Shown here one piece after another: positions 22,291 to 33,850 of a DNA stretch of 64,000 nt. The stretch lies in assembly GCF_964275005.1 (NCBI RefSeq), contig NC_092706.1, positions 3,415,113-3,479,112 on the forward strand. The letters are read 5' to 3'. The notes beneath the pieces were generated by a model. The model ran no database searches, was not told the origin of the DNA, and saw nothing but the letters and a program-made list of their open reading frames with translations. This DNA is from Diadema setosum (lineage: Eukaryota; Echinodermata; Echinoidea; Diadematoida; Diadematidae). The translations under genes and the position numbers were made by a program. How positions within the stretch are numbered: the first letter of the stretch is position 1; every line of letters begins with the position of its first letter.

Positions 22291-22850
22291 TCAGATTCAG
22301 ATTTCATTTCATTGTCCATATACAAGTAAATTCTTTCTGTTGGCATTTGTACAGAGAAAGGATATCTACATGCATACTTACACACATAAATACATATAAT
22401 TATATTATGTACATAGATGATTTACTTGACTTAAATGCATAGGACAGTGTGTCCCTTTGCTCTCCTACGAGTGATCCTTCTCCAGTTTGGTCTTCCCTGG
22501 GCTTGATGTTCAGCCTGTTTCAGCACTGTTCAGGGGAATGCACAAGTCTCTTTCAATTGGAATACAGTTATACTATCATAATATGCTCAAAATACAGTTA
22601 ACATATACATAATTACAAATTTATTGACTATGACATTCACATTTCGAGAACGCAGTCATCACGATGACAATGATCCATGACATACATAACACTGTACAGA
22701 CATGTTGATGATGATGGCACAGAACAAGAGACACATTAAAGTAGAAAAACGGAAAATTAGCGCAGTCTGTTGTTTGACGAGAAACAAGAGAGCCAATCCG
22801 TCACCGTTGTGCACCACCCCCGTATTTTAAGTACAATGTATTTTTAGGTA
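22284..22850 (-). mobile_element. Probable reversed retroelement 3' end
   Basis: It opens with TTCAGATTCAGATTTCATTT, a tail-like array when read on the minus strand, followed by about 550 bp of non-coding DNA. It splits the orphan TRIM flank, which resumes at about 22850, so it is an insertion. No reverse-transcriptase motif is visible. Confidence 0.4.
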
Positions 22851-22989
22851 GTTTTGGTACAATAAATCCCCAAGCCATGTATTCCAGTTAGCTTATGTGG
22901 ATTGCAGCTGAATTTAAAGAGTTGTTGGGAAACTGTTTATTTTGTAATAAATAATCACTATTACCAGTTGTCACAGAATTGCAGCTAAA

Positions 22990-23368
22990 AGGGATTGTAG
23001 TTTTGGTTGAAACCTAATTTCAGGTTTCTAACATTTTTTGGTGAGATACTGAGAAACATCCTAGGAAACATGAAAGAGCATGTAATTCTATGAGGAATTC
23101 AGTGTTCATTTGATGAAAATTGGTTTTGAAATGGCTGAGATATCCTAAAAAGAGGGATTCTAATAAAGTGTGGAACCCACACTTTATTACGATTGCTTTT
23201 TTTACTTTGTTTTTGGATGTTTCAGTCATTCCAAACCCGATTTTCATCGAATAAACTTTGAAATCCTCTTAAAATGGTATGCTCTGTACTTTATCGTGAG
23301 TGTTTTCTTGGTATCTCGGAAAAAGTTAAAAGCCCAATTCTCATCTCCACCAATACTGTACCATCCCT
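22990..23368. mobile_element. TTAA-type fold-back MITE, copy 1
   Basis: The ends read AGGGATTGTAG and (reverse) AGGGATGGTACAG. The right end abuts TTAA (23369-23372); the left flank is the degenerate TAAA. The two halves are inverted copies meeting at GTGTGGAACCCACAC near 23170, so the whole element can form one long hairpin. Copy 2 is at 35163-35558. Confidence 0.7.
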
Positions 23369-23373
23369 TTAAT

Positions 23374-24060
23374 TACCTCAGTATGAACTACCGGTACAGA
23401 GAGAGAGAGAAAAACTTCGAAGTCAGAGTGTCAAAGAAATAATCAATCTTTCAATTCTTAAAGAAAAGATCATTCCCTACCCCCCCCCCCAAAAAAAAAA
23501 AAAAAAAATTCCCATTCAATTTTACAAAGCAATGTTATTACACGAGAGTTTCCGTTACTCGTCTTGCGCAATTAACAAAAAAAAAAGACCTAATTCAGTA
23601 ACTAGTCTTACATACTGACCTTGGAGTTCCGACCTCAATCACGTCAATTATCATGTTTGTATGTAACCTATAATAATACTGATGCATTACAATGCGATTG
23701 ACTTGTATTGCACAAATGAACTAAAGCCGGCTGACTTATTGGATAGTCGTGCTTATTGAATCTGTGTGGTGCGTCAAGTGTTCCTAGCCGTCGTTGTCAA
23801 CGCGATTACGACGAGATGAAGAGATGAACTGGCGAGCTGAACGCGATCGCGGATGACGCAGTTGCATCGCAGCTCGAGGCACTTGATGACCCGGATGACG
23901 GACACCGGATGTGATTCGGTCGGACAATCCCCGAGGTCATCAACCAATGGAGCGTGCGCTGTAGTCCTGGATCCCTTTTGGGTCACTGAATGGATGGGAA
24001 TCCAGCGTAACGGCTGCAAAAATAATGAACACCATTAATTATTATCTTGTCTGTTTATAC
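23374..24060. other. Intergenic; GC-rich island 23770-24020
   Basis: It contains a GA run (23399-23411), poly-C/poly-A (23480-23508) and a GC-richer 250-bp block. On the minus strand the block is preceded by TTATTTTTGCAG, a good splice acceptor, and could be the last exon of the candidate gene at 24240-24545. No domain was recognised. Confidence 0.3.
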
Positions 24061-24065
24061 GAATA

Positions 24066-24233
24066 CAGTGGCGGATCCAGAGGGGGGCGCAACCGGCGCA
24101 AGCCCCCCCCCCCTTATTTTTCGGTAAAAACAAAAGAAATAAAAAGAAAAATAATGAAATAAAACCCGGAGGTGGCACCAGAAATATTAGTCATGCCCCC
24201 CCCCCCTTTACAGAATTCCTGGATCCGCCCCTG
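24066..24233. mobile_element. hAT-like MITE, inverted copy
   Basis: CAGTGGCGGATCCAG to CTGGATCCGCCCCTG inverted ends, with CGAATA directly repeated on each side (24060-24065 and 24234-24239). Two long C runs are inside. It is in opposite orientation to 21818-21972. Confidence 0.75.
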
Positions 24234-24239
24234 CGAATA

Positions 24240-24545
24240 TCCTTGTTACTGTCATTCTGTGGCGTTATCCATTTCACACAATCATTCAGCTTATTCATCC
24301 CGAACATCCCAAACTTATACTTTACCCACAGGGTAGCTTCACAGTACATCCAAGAAAAGAACAAGAAGGGGGACCCCAAAACCACTGCCGGAGATAGAAC
24401 ACAGTGAACTATACCTGTCAAAATAGATACTACACTAAAGTAGGCAGCGGCTCTACTCCTGCAGTCTTCAAGGTACGTGTTATCACAGGTTACCAGTGGA
24501 ATTATAAAAGAATATGAGTTTCAGGGGAATCTCAAGAAAAAAGAG
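24240..24545 (-). CDS. Candidate exon of a membrane protein (low confidence)
   Basis: The minus-strand frame is open for about 95 codons and reads CDNTYLEDCRSRAAAYF, then two hydrophobic stretches (SVVSILTGIVHCVLSPAVVL and GSPFLFFSWMY), then KYKFGMFGMNKLNDCVKWI. It ends beside ATATTC, where the MITE at 24066-24233 is inserted. After the MITE the repeated TATTC is followed by GTATAA, a usable donor. An acceptor (TTTTTGCAG) about 35 bp further on would join in phase to a short open segment ending in TGA. No family was recognised. It could equally be a chance frame. Confidence 0.25.
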
Positions 24546-24689
24546 AGCTCGGATGGGGCCAACAGCACCTTGCATTCATTGAGTGATGCAAGCGTGTTCC
24601 GTGTCACAGCTCCGAGAGCACAGTGAAGAGTGGAACACAATCAGGAGGCCGACGAGTAATGTTCAACCAAACGAGAAAGTATTATTGCC

Positions 24690-25041
24690 AAAATATACAT
24701 TTCCTTTTTTCCTGCTGACTAACTCTCTTTCACTGAAAATAATTTTCACGAATTCTGTTCAAATGTACGTATTTAGCAGTGACATTGATGTAGCCATGGT
24801 AACAGAAACGTGGTTTAGTTCGGACCTACCCGTCAAGTCTATCACTATCAATGTATATGGTGTGTTTTGTAAATCACGAAATCACTCAAAAGGGAAAGAC
24901 GTCGATCGTCGTCTATGTCATGTATGTGAAAGGCAACATCAAACCAAAGGCTGGATATTGTGGTCCCAGAATGATGGACTGGAAATAGTATGGGTGAGGA
25001 TGGAGCCAACCAAATTAGTCAATCACTTTCAAAGAGTATAG
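24690..25041 (+). mobile_element. LINE endonuclease-domain fragment
   Basis: The plus-strand frame carries DIDVAMVTETWFSSDLP and NDGLEIVWVRMEPTKL. These match the apurinic-type endonuclease region of CR1/RTE-like LINEs (usual form DIxxxTETWL..., then the strand with WVRxxPxxLP). The segment between them has slipped frame relative to the family. It stops abruptly at 25041, where the inverted-end element begins. Dead copy. Confidence 0.65.
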
Positions 25042-26635
25042 AAGCTATCGCTAAAAGTGCGTACTCTCGCGATTTCACACGCAAACGGGTGCAGTACGCC
25101 AAGGAGCCAAATATGGAACCCAAATGGCGGCCATTTGGGTAACAAACTGTTGAGGGCTCTGGACTGCTGTACCGTGAGCATTATTAAGTGACCCTTACGC
25201 AGCAAACTCTTGCCTTCCCCGGTGCCTTCCTCTCACTTTCTCCATTTTAAGGAGGTAAACATGTAGCACCCGCCAAGGGTCACGGGCGCCGAGGGAAATA
25301 TCACCGACACTGAATAAAGCAGGAGGAGAGACCATGTGATGTTATTTCAGTCAGTGACACGATGTCAATGACATCATGACCACTAACCACAACTTCTTCT
25401 CTCTCCCCTGTTCCAGGGTTAAACCATCTTTATTATTATTATTATTTTTTTTTTTTGGGGGGGGGGGTTCTTTCTTGAAGAAAGCCCTTCTTCTTTATTA
25501 TTTTAGTCTTAACATGTTGCTATTTTTGTCATGTGGGTATGCCCACAAACGGCAGTACAAAATGTGTTAAATACCTCATAATATTATTCAAAAGGATCAT
25601 TATGCCTAAGAAAAAAATAGAATTTCAAGAAATTCCCTTCATTTCGCGAAAATTTTGGGAAAAAGTTGGACACAAGTGTACAGAGTGACAAAATGGTAGG
25701 AGCTATAACTGTGTGACGGAGGAGTTGAGCAGCTCTTCATTTTCTTTTCTACACAAAGTTTCTCTAATATTCATTTATATCAAATGTTTGGCACCAAAGG
25801 CCCAGATGAAGAGGACTAGGTCAAAACGTATTACTCTTAGAGCCTACATGTACCAAATAGAGCAGACCCAGTTGAAGAAAGTTTTTCTCGCGGAGGATAA
25901 TACAAATTTTGTGACTTTTTGTGTACAAATGGATTTAAGAGCTGCTCAACATATACACGTCAAATGCTCACTAAGACGTGGCATTCAATACTACGATTTA
26001 GCTACTCACATTGTCCTATTTGCAAAAAAAAAAGTTACTATTTTCCTTTTTAGTGAAAATTTGCAATTTCACCAGTGTACATGTTATCATTCAATTTCAA
26101 AGCTCCCTCAAGCAAAGAGTGCACCCAAACCATTGCTGAATTTAAATTCCAAAAATGTAAAAGCTCTGACGGGATGATATCCCATCCTAAACCCTCTCCC
26201 TCCCCTTCCCTTCCTTTCCGCGATTTTGAATATGTTTTTCATCAAATTGCTTGCGCTAATGAGCAAAAAAGTTTGCCTTCGTCATAATACTCGTATATGA
26301 TTATGGAACAGAAATAATATACGCGTTTTGATCAATCTGTATGAACTGTATCTCTCAGGACTTGTTAAGTTTTGGCTGTCCCGGCGTTAGCTAAAACTTT
26401 GTGGGATTGCAAATTGGAAAATAAAGGGCATTTCTTCAAATGCATTAAATACTTACGACAGGAATGATACTTTAAAGCACTCTCCATTCTTGAGGCACTA
26501 CGGCACGACGCTAGTGTTCAGAGCCGACGCCCTCTATCGACCGTCGGGCGGTTTTGTTACCCAGATGGCGCCTGTATTTCGCCCATGTACTGCGCGACAT
26601 CCCGACAGTAAGCCCCCTTGACGTATAGCTCCTAC
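25039..26635. mobile_element. Possible 1.6-kb element with degenerate inverted ends
   Basis: The first ~120 bp (TAGAAGCTAT, GTGCAGTACGCC, CCATTTGGGTAACAAA) resemble the reverse complement of the last ~120 bp (TAGGAGCTAT, GCGCAGTACATGG, CCATCTGGGTAACAAA). A third TAGGAGCTATA word is at 25698. The interior has no domain-like ORF and includes T and G runs (25443-25468). The ends are diverged, so the delimitation is tentative. Confidence 0.35.
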
Positions 26636-26639
26636 ACTC

Positions 26640-27685
26640 TGATCACTCTTTCGTCGGTGGCGATGTGCTCTGCTGCGAACAAGGTCGTGCAAATTTCCAA
26701 CCATTGTTAAGCGATATTTCAATCCAGGCAAAACTTTTCCTTTTCCAACTGAAACTTAAAGGAAGTAACAAAATAGTTGCAGATAACATCGTCAACTCTC
26801 AACCTCTGCACCGATCATAATGTCGCTAAAAACTGTGAAAAAGGAGTGGCATTTCACTTGTAGGAATCCGTTTTCACTGTGCCCCGACACTGGGATAAAT
26901 CAGCTGTAGGATGAACGGAACATTGCTTTTTGTGTTTGCTACCTTTCTAGTTGAAAAACGCAAAGTCCATCACTGTGGTATGGTATAATACCAGTGAGTT
27001 GGAACTGGGGAAATGTACTTTTTCAAAACCTATTCAACAATTCTACACCGTTATCATTGGTTATATCAGCTTCTTTTTTATTTAGTTTGTGTATTGTTGT
27101 ATGATCAGACCATTGCGCTCCATTATTGTGATTTAATTTTTCCTGTATTTTTTTTTCATCATAATCATGCAAACATCTGTGAGGAAAAACTGCAGGTATT
27201 TCTTTGATCATGTACGATAGCTCAAAATGTTTACTTCTGTGATAATTTGTTAAAGTAAACATCTTATACAAGATTACATACCTTTGAAGTTTCTGCGACC
27301 TTGTCGATTCGCAACGGAACACATTTATAGCCAAGGCACAGTCTTCATCCAGGCCTCATAAACAATACCAATTCAACTGAATCGCTCCACTGGTCTCTGC
27401 GTGTCGAAATGAGGTGGCCGTTGGGGGCGGTCTTCAATGTCTCGTTGCAATTCGTAACGGCGTTGCAGATTGCAAAACGAATAACACGGAAAACAACAAC
27501 AACAACAACGAAAACGAATATCGAACCGATATCCTATTTTCTATTTCTTTCTTTTTTTTTTGAAATGTGAATGAAATAGGACTTTGAGTCTGTTTTCCTC
27601 GTTTTATATTTAGACAAAATCCGTAATTCCTTTTTCATTTTTAGTTGAAATTGGGAGATTGAAAATTTGTTCATTTTTCAATTGT
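26640..27685. other. Interval with no recognised gene
   Basis: AT-rich apart from 26640-26720 and 27340-27480. An ACA repeat lies at 27497-27510. No domain-like translation, tRNA or repeat end was found. Confidence 0.4.
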
Positions 27686-27689
27686 ACTT

Positions 27690-27850
27690 ATACCATGATT
27701 ATTTCCTTGCACGAACTGTCAAACTGTACAACAAAGACGAAGTGTGGATGAAACCAGCAATCAAGGATTTGATAACCCAAAGACAAGTAACATATGCAGA
27801 AGGAAACCATGGTGAATGGCGACAACTAACTACTGTAACACAGCCCTGTC
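27690..27850 (+). mobile_element. LINE pre-RT fragment
   Basis: VKLYNKDEVWMKPAIKDLI followed by QRQVTYAEGN and EWRQL matches the block just before the reverse transcriptase in RTE/CR1-like LINEs (usual form VKLHxxDKPWxTPxLKxLIxxRQxAFxxG). No further RT blocks follow. A short decayed piece. Confidence 0.55.
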
Positions 27851-28014
27851 GCTGTGCAGAAGTCGTCTGGTCGGGCTCTGCCGCAGCCACAAACACAACC
27901 TCTCCATAAACAAAATCAAACAGATGCAGACGTTCAATCCATCCTTTTGGCACCTACAATCAGGCTATGAGCCGGAGACAGAAAACAGTACATGACACTT
28001 TGTGATACAGAACA

Positions 28015-28380
28015 ATTTCAATTTCAATTATCAATTTCAATTTTAATTTCAGTACAACAATATTAATAACTGACTGTGTGTGTGTGCCTCCAGAAAGAAA
28101 AAAAAAATCACAAATGATTAAACGGATGAGTTTTTAAGAAGGATTTTAAATGACTCAATAGATGAGGCTTTCTGAATATGAAAAGGGAGTTTATTCCATT
28201 GGGTGGGGGCGATGGAAGAGAAGGCTCGGTTACAATAACGGGTTTAGATAGAATGGGAATAGATGGGATTTCCGCAACTGACCCGGCATCTACGGTTTTG
28301 GTAATAAATGAGGTATTCGTTGAGGTCACAGCTGACATCCTAAAACTTGACACCTTACCAGCCTATCTCTCAGCTTAAAA
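28015..28380 (-). mobile_element. Probable retroelement 3' end
   Basis: On the minus strand an open segment ends with SHLKSFLKTHPFNHL, like the extreme C-terminus of some LINE-type ORFs. About 50 bp later comes a TTGAAA-type tail (28015-28055). No RT motif is retained, so family assignment is weak. Confidence 0.35.
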
Positions 28381-28384
28381 TCAC

Positions 28385-29035
28385 CGGTCCTCTCTTCAGC
28401 ACTTAATAAAGCAAAAAGCGCTTATTCCCTGATCTGATCTGCACACCACTAGTATTACTAAACTATCCCCAAATATTCGAGACCATAACTCAACTATGAC
28501 ATCAACTCTTCCGTTCAGGTACCATACACATCATAAGTCAAAGTTTTCTTTTGGATAAACGGAATGATAATTCTTATATCTACTTACAGTTATTTTGATG
28601 GTAGAAGACTCCATTGCCTGCTTTACGGAGGGATCCTGTCCAGCACAGAAATCAGTCTGCTTGTGTCACTCATTACAGCGGAACCCATGGCAGCACACGG
28701 AGCAACCCACTCGCTCGATCAGTCTCCCCGCATGCTCTCTCCTCTCATACATTCTTAGGCCTTCCTCGCTTTGAGCGATCGCTTTGAGCGATTCAGCACG
28801 ACGTCTTCTTGCAGTCACAGTAAACGACATCTGCTACTTTTCCGCTGCCAAAATGCCCGCCTCTGACTCCAGCCTCCACCCAAAACAAAACTAACGACTA
28901 AAATTCTTTTCTTGAAATCACATGACTTTATCTATCATCTGTTTCTTGAAGTTACAGCGCAGCACACCGATAGAGGAAGTGGAGCGAAATAGATCCAAAT
29001 TCTAAGTTGGCTGGTTTGACGCCATATTCTGTCTA
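28385..29035. other. Interval with no recognised gene
   Basis: Mixed-composition intergenic DNA. Short open frames only. Confidence 0.4.
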
Positions 29036-29039
29036 TGCG

Positions 29040-29412
29040 AGCAAAACTTGACCGCGAGTAATAATGGCTATCTGAATACGGGTACGTGTAGAAGATCATA
29101 ATGCTGAAATCAATGGTAGGATGGAGATGATATTGCAGTCCTGAAACACTTTCATATCACAATGTGCGATATTGCTACAAAAGTTGTGATTCACGCACAT
29201 TCACTTTATTTCATATGTGAAATTCAACACTAGAGCGATGATGTCGAAATGCTAACTTAACCACGAAGAGCTGACCATAGCAAACGAACGTCAAAGCGTT
29301 TATGTACAATAACTGTGTTGATAAATCACTACTTGTAGGACCTATTTACGACTCCACCAGGGAAAACGTCTGGCAGCATGTCTGGGGTAGACATACCCTT
29401 TACTATTTAACG
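29040..29412. repeat. Duplicated TRIM downstream flank, copy C
   Basis: The blocks ATCAATGGTAGGATGGA, TTTCATATCACA-TGTGCGATAT-G-TACAAAAGTT and the GACCATAGCAAACGAACGTCAAA text align with 43340-43550 downstream of TRIM-E. This supports a common origin of C with the other units. Confidence 0.55.
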
Positions 29413-30234
29413 CTATAACTTGTTGTGAGGATTCGTTAGACGATTCAATCTATGTCGCTGTATACGTGCCTCTTCACGATCGCTTAGCTCGCGAGGTCCA
29501 ATGAAACCAATCGTGAGAGTGCCACGCTGGGATTGCCTGTTTCGGAGGAGAAGGGGCTTTAAATCATTTAACGCCCTTTTTTCATCAGTTGTGCTCGGTA
29601 TGTCGTATTCAAGCTCTTTTTCCAGTTGTTCAGATAATGTCTTGAACGAGCTGACAAGAACCGGAAGATCGCAAGTTAACAGTTTGTCTCTGGCATTGCG
29701 AAGAGACTCCGACACACGTTCATTGGCAGATAACGCCGAGTCGACATTTTGCAGAAATTCTGACCTCATGGCCGCTACTGAGTAAAGCAGTGGCACCTTC
29801 TGTCCATCCAACTGCTTCTGGATGATGTTATACTCGGCCACGACTTCGTCTTCCAATCGCTGCAACTCTTGCTCACCCTCTGACCGGATATTCCCAAGGG
29901 AGCTCCTGTACTCGGTGTGTTTAATTTCCTGCTTTTTACATTTAGCCATCAAATGTTGCATTTTAGGATTAATGATCTTATCCCTCATGTCAGAAAGTGT
30001 CTCTACCGAATTCATGTGATCTTTGTGATCACACATGGCGCATCTATCGCACACCAGAACCTCACACTGCTTGCAGTAATAATCAATTTCAAATGTAGGA
30101 TGTCGATCACACTTGTGTCGGTGTTCTGTGGCAGTGTAATGGCATAATATATTTGCTAAGGTGAGAGAATTCGAATATGTCAAGTATACGTGAATGAAAG
30201 CCTCGCCAACCGCTTTGTAAAATTCATTCGACAT
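29413..30234 (-). pseudogene. TRIM-C: RING-less TRIM relic
   Basis: A 273-codon open frame. It has a complete B-box 2 (CDRHPTFEIDYYCKQC, VCDRC, DHKDH) and a TRIM-A-like coiled coil (HTEYRSSLGNI, QRLEDEVVAEYNIIQKQLDG). The whole RING is missing; unrelated residues (MSNEFYKAVGEAF...) precede the B-box. A small in-frame deletion removes a few residues before RVSESL in the helix. The equivalent of the kB/TATA promoter is absent directly upstream. Without a RING it cannot be an E3 on its own. It is most simply a decayed gene, though a RING-less B-box/coiled-coil protein that hetero-oligomerises with the other copies is possible. Confidence 0.7.
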
Positions 30235-30289
30235 AATGTATACACATACATATTAAAAATGAATAAATAATAATATAAACTGTGTATGC

Positions 30290-30425
30290 GTATACATATC
30301 ACCAGTGATCTGTGAGAAGGGAGAATGGATTCTGTAATTTTTCGTACCTTGTCCGATGTTGATGATATTTTATCAAAATTATGTGAAATATACAAGATTT
30401 AAGCGAAACCAGGAAATAAGACGTT
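30290..30425. repeat. Direct repeat (pairs with 31600-31730)
   Basis: CAGTGATCTGTGAGAAGGGA, CCGA-GTTGATGATATT, ATCAAAATT-TGTGA-ATATACA and GA-ATAA occur again 1.3 kb to the right. The repeat unit is part of the TRIM upstream flank. Confidence 0.7.
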
Positions 30426-31599
30426 TCAGAGTTACCAAAATCTTGACAACATACAAGCACACAAAAGTGAGTGCAATTATGTACTGGCGTATCACATTTC
30501 ATCTATGTATGGGTATTTTCATGAAGAGCGTTTTACTTCTGTTAATCAGATTTAGTCAGACACCCGTAAATACAATGCAATGCTTTCACCGCTTTATCTG
30601 TAGCTCCCTAAATAAAGTACCTTTATTATTTTTATCGATCAGTCACGTGTCGGTGTTTTGTTTAGTCTCTTTTCACGAGACCCTTGCATGCATTTACAAG
30701 ACATTGACTACCAGTGGTTATTGTTTATCAGAACCTAAAAACATGTAATTATCAAATGTGTCCCTATGTAAGTTCCTGAAAGCACTATACAAATATAGCA
30801 ATGGGAGAGGAAGTGGTTTAGTCGTTGAAATGACAGTAACGATCAGAATGATATTTTGTTGTCACATGAGCTCATGAAGCTTTCAAATAACAGAACATGA
30901 TTATTCTTAAAACAAAGTATAAATCAATCTGACTAAGTAGTTTATTCAAAGTTAACATGAATTTCTCTAAGCCCAGTGATTACAGAAGTTACACAAAGTT
31001 ATGTAACATCTGATAACAATATTTCTGAGAAAAACTTATATTATATTTTGTTCAACCACGAATTCTCTCACCTGCAATATAACTTCAGTCAAGTTTACGT
31101 CAACCTCTGGCGTACATTTTCAGTAAGTTTGTATTTCTCCAGTTGTATATAAAAGAAAATAAGTATAACAATATCAAACATATTATTCACAAATCATCAA
31201 AATACAAACAAGAGTTCACATTACAAGTATTATAATCATGTGAAGACATACATTTTATTACAAATCTTAAGTATACAGGGGGGGGGGAGACCGTTATCAA
31301 TTGAAACTTAACTCATGCTTTTCTAACATCATTCGATACTAATAATGCATGATGCATATTCATTTAGTGATTTAAGGGAGTAACTACAGACCATTAATCA
31401 TAAAACTTCTCCACATACTCTTATTAAGTCTGATCTACAAGACAACTACTGCTCTGGCGCTCAACGTGTCGGTGCTCTCTTTTACTATAACCAGTCATCT
31501 GGTATGGTGCGAGTGCATTCTCATCGTAGAAATTTAGTGCTCAGAAATCATAACACCGCTGCAGTTGTGTGCTGGCAAGTGTTTACATTTAACATGCAT

Positions 31600-31730
31600 G
31601 TACTGTATACAGTGATCTGTGAGAAGGGAAACTGAAGCTTTTCATAACTTATCCGACGTTGATGATATTCATATCAAAATTTTGTGAGATATACAGACAT
31701 TAAGGGACATCGAGAAATAATTAAGAAGGG
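31600..31730. repeat. Direct repeat (pairs with 30290-30425)
   Basis: Second copy of the upstream-flank block. The DNA from 30760 to 31600 holds no recognised gene; one G run is at 31278-31286. Confidence 0.7.
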
Positions 31731-31832
31731 GATGTAAGCGCTTTTCACTCACTTTTCTTTAACTTAAGTGGTAATGATACCCATGTATGCTCTAGGGATT
31801 AAGTACATCAGAGCAGCGAGTATATAATATTC

Positions 31833-32070
31833 GGTTACAGCTCGTTATTCCGAAGGTTCGTTATTCCGAAGGCTCCTGTCCGAAGATTCCTTATTCCGAA
31901 GGTTCGTTTTTCCGAATTTCATTTTCGGATGAACAAATCTTCAGAATAACGAACCTTCGGAATAACGCCAAAAATGTTCGGATTAACTAACCTCTAGGTA
32001 TAGGGAATTTGCGTGTTTCGGATTAACGAACCTTCGGAATATCGAACCTTCGGAATAACGAACAGCACCC
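31833..32070. mobile_element. 238-bp MITE built of CGTTATTCCGAAGG words, 8-bp TSD
   Basis: A perfect 8-bp direct repeat TAATATTC flanks it (31825-31832 and 32071-32078). Inside, TCGTTATTCCGAAGGTTCG and degenerate forms repeat about four times on the left, and their reverse complement (CGAACCTTCGGAATAACG) about five times on the right, giving a palindromic structure with an AT-richer centre. An 8-bp duplication fits hAT-type (or related) transposition. No coding capacity. Confidence 0.8.
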
Positions 32071-32109
32071 TAATATTCGTCAATGATTCAGGAGTAAAAC
32101 ATTAATAGT

Positions 32110-33160
32110 TTGTAAACTATCAAAGTAATCGTAAGCAGTTTGTTACTTTGATGCTGTAGAATCAAAATTGATGTCGGTAAGATACGGGGTGCCCAAGGGA
32201 TCAATTTTAGTTCCACATCTTTCTTTTTTGAAAAACTTTATATTAATGACATAATCAATGTTTCTAATGGATTACTAATGATATTGTTTGTAGATAACAA
32301 GAGTGTACCCTTATGTACTCCAAAGTACTTTCAGTGAGGGATTTGATAAACTAATGATTGGTTTTGTTTGTTTGTTTTTATTGTTCAATATTCTACATTT
32401 CAACAAATACATAAACCATAAACATAACAATACAAAAGCATGGATGAATTGTCAAGTAAAGCTTAAAAGACAATTTAAATGTGAAATATGAGGAATCTAC
32501 ATAGAAGCATTGCTTGTAGGGGTAGATTCCCAAATGCGGATGTGAGAATAATTCTTACTTGATATATTTTGTTTGTTTCTAATAGGCTTGTGATTAAGGT
32601 AAGGAAAACAAATCATGTGATTATTACCAATAAGCAGATTAACATACAGTGTATGTGACATAAAGGTTAAACTTAAAGATAATTTTATCATGATCCACCA
32701 AGTTATCGTCATAGAATTTTTTGGTGTCACAACCGATAATGAGTTGAATTGGAATCAGCAAATTCGTGTCATCTGAAACTGAAACTGAAACATTAAAAAA
32801 AAAAATGATTACACTGTACAATACCTTAGTTCTCCTTCATTTGATTTATTATTCTGTAATATGGGCAAATTTTATTCTATTATGTGAAATGCAGATAGAG
32901 TATAATTACATCGGAAGAAACTTAATTCTTAAATTTGTAATACACAGTCATAATTATGCCCAGACTACCCCAATATCTTTACCACTTCAAACTTTTAAAA
33001 TTTCAACATATTTATATCTATCAGTGTGCGATATTTTATGTATTCATGTTTTAACCATATTGATTTCTGAATGTTCATTAGATCATTTTAAGTTATATCT
33101 GAATTGTAGATATAATATGAGACATTTAGTATGTACGCTGTTCCTTTTGCTAGAATCTTA
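32110..33160 (+). mobile_element. LINE reverse-transcriptase C-terminal part
   Basis: Plus-strand frames carry YGVPKGSILVPHL (RT block GVPQGSxLGPxL), ILFVDNKSV (active-site block FADD, here FVDN), VIEFFGVTTDNELNW (FLGVxIDxxLxW) and LYNTLVLLHLIYYSVIWAN (thumb region). Stops and slipped frames separate the blocks. The C-terminal end (NGPKIWNRIPPDI) resumes at 33760 after an inserted block. Jockey/CR1-like; dead. Confidence 0.75.
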
Positions 33161-33718
33161 CTGTTTCTTTGTTTGTTTGTTTATTTATTCACCGTAAAAT
33201 CACAAAAACAACAATGATACAATACAACTGGGATATACATGTATAACAGAAGGAAAACGGATGGATTGCCCTGCTCAGCTCGGCCTTCATGGCCGTGCCG
33301 GTCTTCCGAGGGGTCCAACTCTTCCGAGGGGTCCAACAAGTCGGACAGGAACTGTTTAGTTATACCATTGTACCTCCATGGTTATACTGTGTTCATTAAT
33401 AGGGTGCACAACCCATTAATATGTGTACAAGTGTAGCTTGCAGTATAGTCACACAGATAGAGTATGCATGTACAGTAGAGCATGCGTGTGAGAGGACAAA
33501 GGCTGAAGGCAAATACAGCATATGGAATGCCAAGTGTGCATATGGAAGTACAACGTATGGAATGCTAAGTGGGCATATGTTACACATACCGCACCTGGAA
33601 TCATCACCACAATTTTTATATCATGTAATACGATTTTCTGTTTGTATTTTATGTCCGCTTGTATTGTATGTTGAATTGCCGAATAAATAATAATAATAAT
33701 AATAATAATAATACCGTC
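33160..33718. mobile_element. Insertion inside the LINE, ends in (AAT)n
   Basis: A TTTG/ATTT array (33166-33187) opens it, a GC-richer block near 33260-33350 contains a tandem CTTCCGAGGGGTCCAAC, and an (AAT)n tail closes it (33688-33712). It separates two parts of the LINE that would otherwise be contiguous. SINE-like or LINE 3' end; the family is not recognised. Confidence 0.4.
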
Positions 33719-33850
33719 CCAAAAAGCATTTTTGTTTTGTTTTGTCAACGGACCTAAAATATGGAACAGAATTCCTCCAGATATTCATGAGATCTGAAGA
33801 AGCAAGTAATTAAGATTATTTCAAAGGAGGGCTATACCTCGTAAATCAAT
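33719..33850 (+). mobile_element. LINE C-terminal tail, resumed
   Basis: NGPKIWNRIPPDI matches the usual GPxIWNxLPxxI near the C-terminus of LINE ORF2. It continues the copy at 32110-33160. Confidence 0.5.

Noticed and set aside
25713-26177. 154-codon plus-strand frame
   Set aside because: Low-complexity composition and no recognisable motif; it lies inside a possible transposon.
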